Source of the DNA: Micromonospora sp. Llam0
GTDB lineage: Bacteria > Actinomycetota > Actinomycetes > Mycobacteriales > Micromonosporaceae
DNA: 64,000 bases
Reading direction: 5' to 3'
Assembly: GCF_003751085.1 (NCBI RefSeq)
Contig: NZ_RJJY01000002.1
Span: forward strand, 1,798,001 to 1,862,000
Part shown: one piece after another, positions 36,856-47,114 of the stretch
How positions within the stretch are numbered: the stretch's first letter is position 1
Layout: every line of letters begins with the position of its first letter
Notes under the pieces: model-generated
The model's input: only the letters and a program-made list of their open reading frames with translations
What the model was told of the DNA's origin: nothing
Databases searched by the model: none
Program-made: the position numbers and the translations under genes

Positions 36856-38100
36856 ATGTCCACGCCACCCCCCGCAGCGCTGTCCGGCGACTACGACTCC
36901 ACCCCGCACGAGGTGGAGTCCCGCGCCGAGCTCGACCACCATCTGCGCGCCGGCAGCCTGACCGGGCTGACCGTGCAGGGACTGCAGTTCGACGTACCGC
37001 CGGTGCCCGACCTCACCGACGTCGACCTCACCGACACGCTGTTCCTGGGCTGCTCGTTCCCGTCCGCCGCGGCGGAAGCGGAGCTGGTGCGCCGGGGCGC
37101 GCACGTGGTCCCACCGTTCGCCGGGCTGCCGTACCCGAGCCACCCGCCCCGGCTGTACACCCCGGCCGACCTGGCCGCCGGGTTCGCCGAGCACGGTGCC
37201 GACCGGATGTACGACAACCTGGTCTACCGGCATTTCCGCCGGCACGGCGGCGCCCAGCCGGAGATCCGGGAGGCGCTGGCCCAGCGGCTGCACGACCACG
37301 GCATCGACAACGCGCTCACCGACGCCACCCGGACCTGGATCGACCGGTACGGGCCGGCCTCGGTGATCGGGGTGATGGGTGGGCACGCGGTGCCGCGCGG
37401 CACCTCCGCGTACCGGCTGGCCGCCACGCTCGGCTGGGAGCTGGCCCGGGCCGGCCGGCTGGTGGTCACCGGCGGCGGGCCGGGCGTGATGGAGGCGGCC
37501 AACCTCGGCGCGTACCTGAGCAGCCACGACGCCGAGGAGCTGACCGACGCCATCGACCTGCTGGCCGGCGCGCCGGACTACGCCGACCAGCAGCCGTACA
37601 CCGCCGCGGCGCTGGCGGTCCGCGACCGGTACCCGGTCGACGCGGCGGTGACCGACGAGAGCGGGTCCGGCTGGGCGCGGGCCGGCGGACTCGCCATCCC
37701 CACCTGGCTGTACGGGCACGAGCCGGCCAACCTGTTCGCCGGTCGGATCGCCAAGTACTTCTGCAACGCCGTCCGGGAGGACACCATCCTGCGGCTGGCC
37801 CGGGGCGGCATCGTGTTCGCGCCGGGCCGGGCCGGCACCGTGCAGGAGGTCTTCCAGGCGGCCACGAAGACGTTCTACGGCACCGACGGGGCCAGCGGCC
37901 CGTACGTCTTCCTGGACCGCGCCTTCTGGACCCAGACCCTGCCGGTCGAGGCGATGCTGGCGCCGCTGCTGGCGCTGTCCCCGGCCGGCGACCTGTCCCC
38001 GCTGATCCGGCTCACCGACGACGTGCACGAGGCGGTCGCGCTGCTCACCGCCGCCGCGCTGCCGCCGGCCGCGCCGCACCAGGTCACCCGGTCGAGCTGA
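36856..38100 (+). CDS. LOG-family / Rossmann-fold nucleotide-binding protein
   Basis: A 414-residue protein. ATG 36856 (MSTPPPAALSG) is preceded by AAAGAT 6 nt upstream, a possible leaderless -10 box. After a ~120-residue N-terminal region, the Rossmann core shows IGVMGGHAVPRG, VVTGGGPGVMEAANLGA (about residue 206) and APGRAGTVQEVFQAA (about 322). The last is a variant of the PGGxGTxxE signature of LOG/lysine-decarboxylase-like proteins, with Arg for the second Gly. LOG enzymes hydrolyse nucleoside 5'-monophosphates; this longer version may differ in substrate. Confidence 0.85.
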   Translation: MSTPPPAALSGDYDSTPHEVESRAELDHHLRAGSLTGLTVQGLQFDVPPVPDLTDVDLTDTLFLGCSFPSAAAEAELVRRGAHVVPPFAGLPYPSHPPRLYTPADLAAGFAEHGADRMYDNLVYRHFRRHGGAQPEIREALAQRLHDHGIDNALTDATRTWIDRYGPASVIGVMGGHAVPRGTSAYRLAATLGWELARAGRLVVTGGGPGVMEAANLGAYLSSHDAEELTDAIDLLAGAPDYADQQPYTAAALAVRDRYPVDAAVTDESGSGWARAGGLAIPTWLYGHEPANLFAGRIAKYFCNAVREDTILRLARGGIVFAPGRAGTVQEVFQAATKTFYGTDGASGPYVFLDRAFWTQTLPVEAMLAPLLALSPAGDLSPLIRLTDDVHEAVALLTAAALPPAAPHQVTRSS

Positions 38101-38108
38101 CCGTCGGC

Positions 38109-39176
38109 TCAGGGCACGACGTCGGCGACGACGCAGGCGACGTTGTCCGGGGCACCCGCCCGGTCCGCCAGGTCGATCACCGCGCGTACCGTCTCGGTCG
38201 GGTCGAGCCCGGCGGCGACGGCGGCGAGGTCGTCGTCGGGCACCACCGCCCAGACCCCGTCGGAACAGAGCAAATACCGGTCGTACGCGACGAGCCGATG
38301 CGCCGCGTGCGCCGGTTTCGCCGTCCCGGTGCCGTCCAGCGCCTGGGTGAGCAGCGCCCGTTGCCGGTGTGCCAGCGCCAGCGCCGGGTCGATCCGGTCG
38401 GCGTCGACCAGCGTCTGCACGTAGCTGTCGTCGCGGGTGAGCCGGGTCAGTTCGCCGCCCCGCCACCGGTACGCCCGGGTGTCGCCGACGTGCACCAGCT
38501 CGAACCGGTCGCCGATCTGCAGCAGCGCGGTCACCGTACTGATCGGCGACGCCCCGGTGCCGGCACCCACCTGCCGAACCGCGTCGTCGGCGGCGCGGGT
38601 CGCGTCCGCCAGAACCGTGCCCGGCGCATCCCACGGTCCGGTGTCGAGCCGCGCGAGCGCCTTGATCACCGCGGCGCTCGCCTCGGACCCGCCCGGTCCG
38701 GCGGCACCGTCGGCGACGGCGAGCAGTCGGCGTCCGGCGTACGCCCGGTCCTCGTTGCTGGTCCGCACCCGGCCGATGTCGGTACGGGCCGCGCAGCGCA
38801 GGCCGAAGCCGGTCGATTGGTCGGTCATCGTCGTTCTCCTCGTCCGGAGTTCCACGACGAGGCTGGTCACGAGCTGTTCCCTGGCCGCCGTTTCGGCCTG
38901 GGTGGCCGACCACCAGCGGGCGATCTCCCCGGCGACGGTCGACGGATCGTCCGGCCAGTGCGCGCAGACCTGCCGGATCCGGCGCAGCGGCATCCCGCCA
39001 CGCCGCAGCCGGGCCACCAACCGGGCCAGGTCCAGCTGCTCCGGCCGGTAGTAGCGGTAGCCGGACTCCGGGTCGACGGCCGCCGGCCGGAGCAGCCCGG
39101 TGTCGGCGTAGATCCGCAGGGCCTTGACCGTCAGTCCGGCGTCGCGGGCGAACGCGCCGATGGTGAGCAGCCGCAT
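38109..39176 (-). CDS. MerR-type regulator fused to PP2C-family phosphatase
   Basis: A 355-residue fusion. Residues 1 to about 75 are a MerR winged helix (LLTIGAFARDAGLTVKALRIYADTGLL, YRYYRPEQL). Residues from about 117 form a PP2C Ser/Thr phosphatase with NEDR, AVADGAAG, HVGDTRAYRW, LLCSDGVW and DNVACVV, which keep the metal-binding aspartates. An internal ATG at 38828 (residue 117) has an excellent GAGGAGA site 6 nt upstream, so the phosphatase may also be made alone. The two modules are in one uninterrupted frame. The stop lies 8 nt from the convergent LOG gene. Confidence 0.88.
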   Translation of the reverse strand: MRLLTIGAFARDAGLTVKALRIYADTGLLRPAAVDPESGYRYYRPEQLDLARLVARLRRGGMPLRRIRQVCAHWPDDPSTVAGEIARWWSATQAETAAREQLVTSLVVELRTRRTTMTDQSTGFGLRCAARTDIGRVRTSNEDRAYAGRRLLAVADGAAGPGGSEASAAVIKALARLDTGPWDAPGTVLADATRAADDAVRQVGAGTGASPISTVTALLQIGDRFELVHVGDTRAYRWRGGELTRLTRDDSYVQTLVDADRIDPALALAHRQRALLTQALDGTGTAKPAHAAHRLVAYDRYLLCSDGVWAVVPDDDLAAVAAGLDPTETVRAVIDLADRAGAPDNVACVVADVVP

Positions 39177-39313
39177 CGTGCCCCTCCTCGTACCGGCCGC
39201 GGTCGACCGGCACAGGTCATGCTGTGGCCGGCCCCAAGGTCCGGGTCAAGCCCGGCGACGGCCGGGGCAGGCCACGCATCGACGAGGGCCGGGGCAGGCA
39301 ACGGGGCTGGCTG

Positions 39314-39832
39314 TCAGGCGACGGGGCGGCGGCGCCAGGCGACGATCGGCAGCTCGACGTCGGGATCGGCGGACAGGCCGTTCTCGTCGAGCGCGTTCTG
39401 GACCGCCAACCGGGCCCCGTCGAAGAGGAACTCGACTGCGTGCAGCACGTGCGGACGCCAGTGCGACGGCATGATCCGCTCGATCACGTTGACCGCCCGC
39501 AGCGGTCGGCCCCGGGCCGGCAGGGGTGCCGGGTGCCGGTCGCTGTGCCAGTCCAGTCGCAGGCCGGGCAGGTCCAGCGGCATGGACATGTCGACCTGGT
39601 TCCAGGTGATCGCGCACTCGTCGAACTTGCGGTGGGTGACCTCGACGTTGACGTCACCGAAGCCGAGGATGACCGGGCCGTTGGCGTACCAGGTGTCCAG
39701 GTCGAGGTCCCATATCAGCCAGGTGTCGACCAGCGGACGCCCGATGATGCGGGAGAACCGGGCCCGGTGGGCGGCGGCGAGTGTCGCGGCGTCGTGGCAC
39801 CACTGTGGCTCGTACCCATCGATGCCGAGCAC
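39314..39832 (-). CDS. Conserved hypothetical protein
   Basis: A 172-residue soluble protein. GTG 39832 is set by GGAGGT 6 nt upstream. It is Trp/Asp-rich (TWLIWDLDLDTWYANGPVIL) with a central FDECAITWNQVDMSMPLDLP. No domain is recognised; there is no signal peptide or membrane span. It lies downstream of fbaA on the same strand, behind the fbaA hairpin, so it probably has its own promoter. Confidence 0.65.
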   Translation of the reverse strand: MLGIDGYEPQWCHDAATLAAAHRARFSRIIGRPLVDTWLIWDLDLDTWYANGPVILGFGDVNVEVTHRKFDECAITWNQVDMSMPLDLPGLRLDWHSDRHPAPLPARGRPLRAVNVIERIMPSHWRPHVLHAVEFLFDGARLAVQNALDENGLSADPDVELPIVAWRRRPVA

Positions 39833-39898
39833 GACCGACCTCCGCAGCGGACCACCCTGAATCGGTAGATCCTACCGGTGTGGTTCGAGCAGCGACGA

Positions 39899-39935
39899 CG
39901 CGCGGCCGGCCCGGGGGTACGGGACCGGCCGCGCG
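39899..39935 (-). terminator. Hairpin terminator after fbaA
   Basis: An 11-bp perfect inverted repeat (CGCGCGGCCGG at 39899-39909 and its complement at 39925-39935) with a 15-nt loop, 20 nt downstream of the fbaA stop on the minus strand. It is GC-rich and lacks a T tract, as usual for this group. Confidence 0.75.
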
Positions 39936-39954
39936 ACGGGTGGTTCGCTGGGTG

Positions 39955-40980
<1,026 letters not shown>

Positions 40981-41124
40981 CTCGAACGCTCCTTTGTACC
41001 GGTTCGGCCCGTCGACGGGCCGGATTCCATGCTCAGCTCACTGCGCTGGACCGCGCTGTCCTCCGCTAGGCAGTATCCCGCAGCGGCACCGCCCCGGCGA
41101 CATCGGCCCTGTCTGTGGGCACGG

Positions 41125-41508
41125 TCAGCGACGGTCGTACTTGTCGGGGATGACCAGGCTGATCAGCCAGCCGACGACGGCCATCACGATCGCTCCCCAG
41201 AATGCCGGCCAGAACCCGTCGATGGCGAACGGCAGGTCCAGTTGCTGCGCCAGCCAGTCGGTCAGCAGGAAGAGCAGGGCGTTGACGACCAGGGCGAACA
41301 GGCCGAGGGTCAGCAGGTAGAAGACACAGCCGACGACCTTGATGACCGGTTTGAGGACCGCGTTGACCAGTCCGAAGATCAGCGCCACGATGACCAGGGT
41401 CAGCGCGTTGTTGGTCGCGGTGTCACCGGTGACGTCGATGCCGGGCACGATCAGCGTGGTTATCCACAGGGCGACCGCGTTGACCGCGAGCCTGATCAGG
41501 AATCCCAT
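41125..41508 (-). CDS. Phage-holin-4-like (PF04020-type) membrane protein
   Basis: A 127-residue integral membrane protein beginning MGFLIRLAVNAVALWITTLI, with AGGATG upstream. Four hydrophobic helices cover most of its length, and the NAVLKPVIKVV motif is characteristic of the widespread chromosomal mycobacterial-type phage holin family protein. These are housekeeping membrane proteins of unknown function, and the name does not imply a prophage. Divergent from the next small gene. Confidence 0.85.
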   Translation of the reverse strand: MGFLIRLAVNAVALWITTLIVPGIDVTGDTATNNALTLVIVALIFGLVNAVLKPVIKVVGCVFYLLTLGLFALVVNALLFLLTDWLAQQLDLPFAIDGFWPAFWGAIVMAVVGWLISLVIPDKYDRR

Positions 41509-41654
41509 GCGCCCATCCTGCCACCCGGAGTAAACCACCGCGCCACGAAAAAGGACAAGCCTCCTATCTTGGACGGTGGTCAGCGGGCGCCCCGGTTGAC
41601 CCGTACCGTGGTGGAAGCACCGGTACGGACGGACGAACGAACGGAGGCGAGACA

Positions 41655-41870
41655 TTGACCTACCCGGACGAGGACATCGCCCCAGGGGACCACCTCGCTC
41701 CCGAAGAACGTGACCCGGAAGCGCCCGCCGACGACGCGGTCGAGCAGTCGGTCGTGGCCAACCCGGTGGAGCAGCAGCCCGAGGTGCACCGTGGCCTGGA
41801 GGTCGACGACTGGGACGCGGTCGAGCAGTCCCGCATCGTCGACCTCGATGACGACGACGGCTACCGCTGA
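41655..41870 (+). CDS. Small acidic conserved protein
   Basis: A 71-residue, strongly acidic protein (about a third Asp plus Glu) starting at TTG 41655, with GGAGGCGA upstream. The C-terminal part (EVHRGLEVDDWDAVEQSRIV, then four Asp and GYR) looks conserved rather than random. Probably disordered. Function unknown. Confidence 0.6.
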   Translation: MTYPDEDIAPGDHLAPEERDPEAPADDAVEQSVVANPVEQQPEVHRGLEVDDWDAVEQSRIVDLDDDDGYR

Positions 41871-41987
41871 CTGCGGCGCTACCGCTGACCCCAGCGGGAC
41901 GCTGCCACTGACTGCGGCTCGGCGGCCGCCAGCGCAATCGCGATAACCGGTGTCGACCGGTGGCGGCCGGCTGGCACCATCACCCGG

Positions 41988-43538
41988 GTGCTGATGACCG
42001 TGACGACGACCCACCGGCCCGCCACCGACCTCGGCTACCTGCTGGTCAAACATCCGGACCGGATGCAGTCGTTCGACGTACCCACCGGCACCGCGCACGT
42101 GTTCTACCCGGAGGCCACCGAGCAGCGCTGCACCGCCGCGCTGCTGCTCGACGTCGACCCGGCGCGGCTCGCCGCCGGCGGCCCGCGCCGTGGCCGACGC
42201 ACGGCCGCGATGCCGGAGAGCTTCACCCTCGGCCAGTACGTCAACGACCGGCCGTACGCCGCGTCCAGTCTGCTCGCCGCCGCGCTCGCCAAGGTGTTCC
42301 GGTCCGCGCTACACGGTGAGAGCCGGGACCGCCCCGACCTGCCCGGCACCGCCCTGCCGCTGACCATCCGGGTGCCGGTGCTGCGCTGCCGGGGCGGCGC
42401 CGCCCTCGCCGAACGCCTGTTCACCCCGCTCGGCTGGACGGTGACCGCCCGGCCCATCCCGCTGGACGAGCGCTACCCGCAGTGGGGGGACAGCCGCTAC
42501 GTCGACCTCACCCTGACCGGCACGCTGCGGGTCGCCGACGCGCTCAACCATCTGTACGTGCTGCTGCCGGTGCTCGACGACGCCAAGCACTACTGGATCG
42601 CCCCGGACGAGTTGGACAAGCTGATCCGGGCCGGCGAGGGCTGGCTGTCCGGCCACCCGGAACGTCGGTTGATCACCCGGCGCTACCTGGCCCACCGCCG
42701 GGTGCTCGCCCGGCGCGCCGAGGACCGGCTCGCCGAGGCGCGGGCCGCCGAGCTGCGGCTCGCCGATGCCGACGCCGACAACGACGACCCTGGTGCCGAC
42801 GACAACACAGGCGCTGACGAGGACGCGGGGCTGCCGGCGGCGGCCCGGCCGCGCCCGCTGGCCGCGACCCGCCGGACCGCCGTGCTCGCCGCGCTGGCCG
42901 AGGCCGGCGCCACCCGGGTGCTCGACCTGGGCTGCGGCGGTGGTGCGCTGCTCACCGAACTGCTCGCCCAGCCCCGGTTCACCGAGATCGTCGGCACCGA
43001 CGTGTCGGCCCGGGCGCTGGAGCTGGCCGCCCGCCGGCTGCGACTGGACCGGCTGCCGGCACGCCAGCAGCAGCGGATCCGGCTCTGGCAGTCGGCGCTG
43101 ACCTACCGCGACGACCGGCTGCGCGGCTACGACGCCGCCGTACTGATGGAGGTGGTCGAGCATCTCGACCCGCCCCGGCTGCCGGCCTTGGCCGAAGCGG
43201 TCTTCGGTCACGCCCGACCGGGCACCGTGCTGGTGACCACCCCGAACGTGGAGTACAACGTGCGCTACGACGGACTCGCCGCGGGTGCGCGGCGACACCC
43301 GGACCACCGGTTCGAGTGGAGCCGCGCCGAGTTCGCCGACTGGGCCGGCCGGGTCGCCGCGGCGTACGGCTACCGGGTCGGGTTCCGGCCGGTCGGCGAG
43401 GTCGATCCGGACGTGGGGCCACCGACCCAACTGGCGGTCTTCACCCGCGACGACGCCGACCCGCGCAGCACCGGCACGGACGGCACGGACGCAGTCGGCA
43501 CGGACGCAGTCGGCGCAGGCACCGGAGGTGCCCGGTGA
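41988..43538 (+). CDS. hen1: Bacterial Hen1, 3'-terminal RNA 2'-O-methyltransferase
   Basis: A 516-residue RNA-repair protein. GTG 41988 gives the family N-terminus MLMTVTTTHRPATDLGYLL. The N-terminal ~240 residues are the ligase-activating domain that supports Pnkp. After an Asp-rich linker (about 255-285) comes an S-adenosylmethionine methyltransferase with LDLGCGGGALL (about residue 311) and the metal-binding EVVEH (about 388), plus a later His-rich patch (RHPDHRFEW). Hen1 marks the repaired RNA end with a 2'-O-methyl group, blocking re-cleavage by ribotoxins. The stop overlaps the pnkp start (GTGA). Confidence 0.95.
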   Translation: MLMTVTTTHRPATDLGYLLVKHPDRMQSFDVPTGTAHVFYPEATEQRCTAALLLDVDPARLAAGGPRRGRRTAAMPESFTLGQYVNDRPYAASSLLAAALAKVFRSALHGESRDRPDLPGTALPLTIRVPVLRCRGGAALAERLFTPLGWTVTARPIPLDERYPQWGDSRYVDLTLTGTLRVADALNHLYVLLPVLDDAKHYWIAPDELDKLIRAGEGWLSGHPERRLITRRYLAHRRVLARRAEDRLAEARAAELRLADADADNDDPGADDNTGADEDAGLPAAARPRPLAATRRTAVLAALAEAGATRVLDLGCGGGALLTELLAQPRFTEIVGTDVSARALELAARRLRLDRLPARQQQRIRLWQSALTYRDDRLRGYDAAVLMEVVEHLDPPRLPALAEAVFGHARPGTVLVTTPNVEYNVRYDGLAAGARRHPDHRFEWSRAEFADWAGRVAAAYGYRVGFRPVGEVDPDVGPPTQLAVFTRDDADPRSTGTDGTDAVGTDAVGAGTGGAR

Positions 43539-46102
43539 CCGTGCTGGAGATCCCCGAACTCGCCATGATCGCCCTGGTCGGTGTCTCCGGCTCCGGCAAG
43601 TCGACCTTCGCCCGCCGGCACTTCGCCGCCACCCAGGTGCTCTCCTCGGACACCTTCCGGGCGATGGTCGCCGACGACGAGAACGACCAGTCGGCGTCGG
43701 CGGACGCCTTCGACACGCTGCACTACGTCGCCGGCAAGCGGCTGCGCGCCGGCCGGCTCACCGTGGTCGACGCCACCAACCTGCAGGAGCACGCCCGGGC
43801 CGGGCTGGTCGCCGTCGCCCGGGAACACGACGTCCTGCCGGTCGCGGTGGTGCTCGACGTGCCCGAGCAGACCTGCTGGGAACGGACCCAGGGCCGGGCC
43901 GACCGCACCTTCGGTCGGCACGTGATCAACCGGATGCAGCGTGACCTGCGCCGCTCGGTCGGCCGGCTGACCCGGGAAGGCTTCCGGCACGTGTTCGTGC
44001 TGCGCGGCACCGACGAGATCGACGCCGCCGAGATCCGGCTGACCCGGCTGTACAACGACCGGCGGGAGCTGACCGGGCCGTTCGACATCATCGGTGACGT
44101 GCACGGCTGCCGCGCCGAGCTGGAGTCGCTGCTGACGAAGCTGGGTTGGACGGTCGACCGCGACGACGCTGGTCGACCGGTCGACGCCCGGCACCCGCAG
44201 GGGCGTACCGCGGTCTTCGTCGGTGACCTGGTCGACCGCGGCCCGGACTCGCCCGGGGTGCTGCGCCTGGTGATGGGGATGGTGCGGGCCGGCACCGCGC
44301 TCTGCGTGCCCGGCAACCACGAGCAGAAGCTGCTGCGCAAGCTGCGGGGCCGCAAGGTGACCGTGTCGCACGGGCTGGCCGAGACCCTGGAGCAGCTGGC
44401 CACCGAACCGGCCGGGTTCACCGACGAGGTCGCCAGGTTCATCGACGGGCTGGTCAGCCACTACCGACTCGACGGGGGCGCGCTGGTGGTGGCGCACGCC
44501 GGGCTCAAGGCCGAATACCAGGGCCGGGCTTCCGGTCGGGTGCGCAGCTTCGCGTTGTACGGCGAGACCACCGGCGAGACCGACGAGTACGGCCTGCCGG
44601 TGCGCTACCCGTGGGCCCGCGACTACCGGGGTGCCGCCACCGTGGTCTACGGGCACACCCCGACTACCCGCCCGGAGTGGGTGAACAACACCATCTGCGT
44701 CGACACCGGTTGCGTCTTCGGTGGCCGGCTGACCGCGCTGCGCTACCCGTCGCGGGAGCTCGTCTCGGTGCCGGCCGCCCGCGAGTACTACCCGCCGGTG
44801 CGGTCACTGACGGCCGAGCCGGGTGCCGCCGACCGCACCGGGCCGGTCACCGATCGCCCCGACGACGTGCTGGACCTGCGGGACGTCACCGGGCGTCGGC
44901 ACATCGACTACGGCTACGGCACCACCACGGTTCCGGCGGAGAACGCGGCCGCCGCGTTGGAGGTGATGAGCCGCTTCGCGGTGGATCCCCGGTGGCTGGT
45001 CTGGCTGCCGCCGACCATGTCGCCCTGCTCGACGTCGAGCCGGGACGGCTTCCTGGAGCATCCTGCGGAGACGTTCGCCGACTACCGGGCCGCCGGCGTC
45101 GGCCGGGTGGTCTGCCAGGAGAAGCACATGGGCTCCCGGGCGGTGGTGCTGGTCTGCCGCGACCCGGCGGGCGACCCGCTGTTCGGCCCGGGCGGCGGGG
45201 TGGTGCACACCCGCACCGGGCGGCCGTTCTTCACCTCCGACGAGCGGACCGACGCGCTGCTGTCCCGGATCCGGGCGGCGGCCGAGGCAGCCGGACTGTG
45301 GCAGCGGCTGGCCACCGGCACCGGGCCGGCCGGCTGGCTGCTGCTCGACTGCGAACTGCTGCCCTGGTCGGCGAAGGCACTCGGGCTGATCCGCGAGCAG
45401 TACGCCAGCGTCGCCGCCGCCGGCCGGGCCGCGCTGCCCGCCGCGTTGGACGTCCTCGACGCCGCCGCCGGTCGGGGCCTGCCGGTCGGGCAGCTGCGCG
45501 AGCGGCTGGCCCGCCGGGCCGGCGACGTCGACCGGTACGCCGACGCCTACCGGGCGTACGTCGGTGAACCGGACGCGGTGACGTTGGCGCCGTTCGCGGT
45601 GCTGGCCGCCGACGGCCGCTCGTACGCCGACCGAGACCACGGCTGGCACCTGGAGTGCGCGGACGCGCTGGTGGCGGCCGACCCGCAGCTGTTCACCACC
45701 ACCCGACGGCGGGTGGTCGACCTGACCGACGACGCGGCGGTGGCCGACGCCACCGACTGGTGGTCGGAGCTGACGGCGGCCGGCGGTGAGGGCATGGTGG
45801 TCAAGCCGTACGCCGGACTGACCGCCCGCAGCGGCACCGGCCGGCTGCTGCAGCCTGGCGTCAAGTGCCGGGGCCGGGAGTATCTGCGGATCATCTACGG
45901 CCCGGAGTACACCCAACCGGAGCGGCTGGCCGAGCTGCGCCGTCGATCGTTGGGCCGCAAGCGGTCGATGGCGCTGCGCGAACACGGTCTCGGTCTGGCC
46001 GCGCTGGATCTGCTGGCCGCCGGCGCGCCGCTGTGGCGCCGACACGAGTTGGTCTTCGCGGTGCTCGCCTGCGAGTCCGAACCGGTCGACCCCCGACTGT
46101 GA
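43535..46102 (+). CDS. pnkp: Polynucleotide kinase-phosphatase-ligase (Pnkp) RNA-repair enzyme
   Basis: An 855-residue trifunctional enzyme starting at GTG 43535. The N-terminal 5'-kinase has P-loop GVSGSGKST (residues 16-24). The central 2',3'-phosphatase is a calcineurin-like metallophosphoesterase with DIIGDVHG (about 184), GDLVDRGPDS and GNHEQ. The C-terminal ligase-like adenylyltransferase has the nucleotidyl lysine Lys530 in EKHMGSRAV. With Hen1 it repairs RNAs cleaved by ribotoxins: end healing, methylation and sealing. Length agrees with the Clostridium thermocellum type. Operon coupling with hen1 is direct from the sequence. Confidence 0.97.
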   Translation: MTVLEIPELAMIALVGVSGSGKSTFARRHFAATQVLSSDTFRAMVADDENDQSASADAFDTLHYVAGKRLRAGRLTVVDATNLQEHARAGLVAVAREHDVLPVAVVLDVPEQTCWERTQGRADRTFGRHVINRMQRDLRRSVGRLTREGFRHVFVLRGTDEIDAAEIRLTRLYNDRRELTGPFDIIGDVHGCRAELESLLTKLGWTVDRDDAGRPVDARHPQGRTAVFVGDLVDRGPDSPGVLRLVMGMVRAGTALCVPGNHEQKLLRKLRGRKVTVSHGLAETLEQLATEPAGFTDEVARFIDGLVSHYRLDGGALVVAHAGLKAEYQGRASGRVRSFALYGETTGETDEYGLPVRYPWARDYRGAATVVYGHTPTTRPEWVNNTICVDTGCVFGGRLTALRYPSRELVSVPAAREYYPPVRSLTAEPGAADRTGPVTDRPDDVLDLRDVTGRRHIDYGYGTTTVPAENAAAALEVMSRFAVDPRWLVWLPPTMSPCSTSSRDGFLEHPAETFADYRAAGVGRVVCQEKHMGSRAVVLVCRDPAGDPLFGPGGGVVHTRTGRPFFTSDERTDALLSRIRAAAEAAGLWQRLATGTGPAGWLLLDCELLPWSAKALGLIREQYASVAAAGRAALPAALDVLDAAAGRGLPVGQLRERLARRAGDVDRYADAYRAYVGEPDAVTLAPFAVLAADGRSYADRDHGWHLECADALVAADPQLFTTTRRRVVDLTDDAAVADATDWWSELTAAGGEGMVVKPYAGLTARSGTGRLLQPGVKCRGREYLRIIYGPEYTQPERLAELRRRSLGRKRSMALREHGLGLAALDLLAAGAPLWRRHELVFAVLACESEPVDPRL

Positions 46103-46114
46103 ACACTGGCCCGG

Positions 46115-46120
46115 TATGGT
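46115..46120 (+). promoter_or_regulatory. Leaderless-type -10 box of the DUF368 gene
   Basis: TATGGT, 7 nt before ATG 46128, fits the TANNNT-N7-ATG layout of leaderless actinobacterial transcripts. It favours ATG 46128 over the in-frame ATG 46116. Confidence 0.55.
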
Positions 46121-46127
46121 TCTGCAA

Positions 46128-47066
46128 ATGTCAGTGCGCGAACGTGTCGGCCATGTGTTCCGGGGTGCGGCGATCGGGGTGGCGGAGGCCGTCCCGGGGG
46201 TCAGCGGTGGGACCATCGCCCTGGTCACCGGCGTGTACGAGCGGCTCATCGCCTCGGCCGGGCACCTGATCAGCGCGGTCCGGTACGCGGTCACCGATGT
46301 GCCCCGTAAGCAGGGCTGGGCGCGCAGCCGGGAGCAGTTCCGGCAGGTGCACTGGGGAGTGATCATCCCGCTGGCGCTGGGCATGCTGCCCGGTCTGCTG
46401 CTCGCCGCCCGGCTGCTGGAGCCGATGCTGGAGGAGCACCCGGAGCAGACCCGGGGGCTGTTCTTCGGTCTGGTGCTGGCCTCGGTGCTGGTGCCGGTCT
46501 CGATGATCGGCCGGCCGTGGCGTGGCCGGGACGTCTTCGCGGTGGTCGCCGCCGGGGTCGCGGCGTTCGTGCTGACCGGTCTGCCGTCGGCCAGCATCGA
46601 CCCGAACCCGGTGGTGGTGCTGCTGGCCGCCGCGGTCGCGGTCTGCGCGCTGGTGCTGCCGGGCGTGTCCGGGTCGTTCCTGCTGCTGACCGTCGGGCTC
46701 TACGAGCCGACCATCGAGGCGGTCAACGACCGGGACTTCGGCTACCTGGCGGTCTTCGCCGTCGGCATGCTCGTCGGGTTGACGCTGTTCGTGAAGCTGC
46801 TGCAGTACCTGTTGGAGCACCACCGGCGGGTCACCCTCGCGGTGATGACCGGCGTGATCGTCGGCAGCCTGCGGGCGCTGTGGCCGTGGCAGACCGAGGA
46901 GCGCGGGCTGCTCGCCCCTGACGGCAACGTGCTGTCGGTGGTGTTGCTGCTGGTGCTGGGGGTCGCCATCGTCACCGCGATGGTGGTCCTCGAGCAGCGT
47001 CGGCTGCGCCGCGCGGCGGTCGATGTCACCCAGGAGGAGTCGCCGCAGCTGCCGACCCACCACTGA
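46128..47066 (+). CDS. DUF368 polytopic membrane protein
   Basis: A 312-residue membrane protein of about eight helices. The family signature AAIGVAEAVPGVSGGTIALVTGVYERLI appears near the N-terminus and a second LPGVSGSFLLL-type repeat lies midway. Some DUF368 proteins have been linked to undecaprenyl-phosphate translocation (PopT), which is a reasonable hypothesis here. The start at 46128 is favoured by a leaderless -10 box. It follows pnkp by 25 nt and may also be read through from that operon. Confidence 0.88.
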   Translation: MSVRERVGHVFRGAAIGVAEAVPGVSGGTIALVTGVYERLIASAGHLISAVRYAVTDVPRKQGWARSREQFRQVHWGVIIPLALGMLPGLLLAARLLEPMLEEHPEQTRGLFFGLVLASVLVPVSMIGRPWRGRDVFAVVAAGVAAFVLTGLPSASIDPNPVVVLLAAAVAVCALVLPGVSGSFLLLTVGLYEPTIEAVNDRDFGYLAVFAVGMLVGLTLFVKLLQYLLEHHRRVTLAVMTGVIVGSLRALWPWQTEERGLLAPDGNVLSVVLLLVLGVAIVTAMVVLEQRRLRRAAVDVTQEESPQLPTHH

Positions 47067-47114
47067 GCTCCACTGGCCAACTGGCCGAGCAGGTCGGTCC
47101 GGTCCACCGGTGGG

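Noticed and set aside
41125-41508. Prophage signal from the holin-like protein
   Set aside because: The family is a common chromosomal membrane protein; no other phage genes are nearby.
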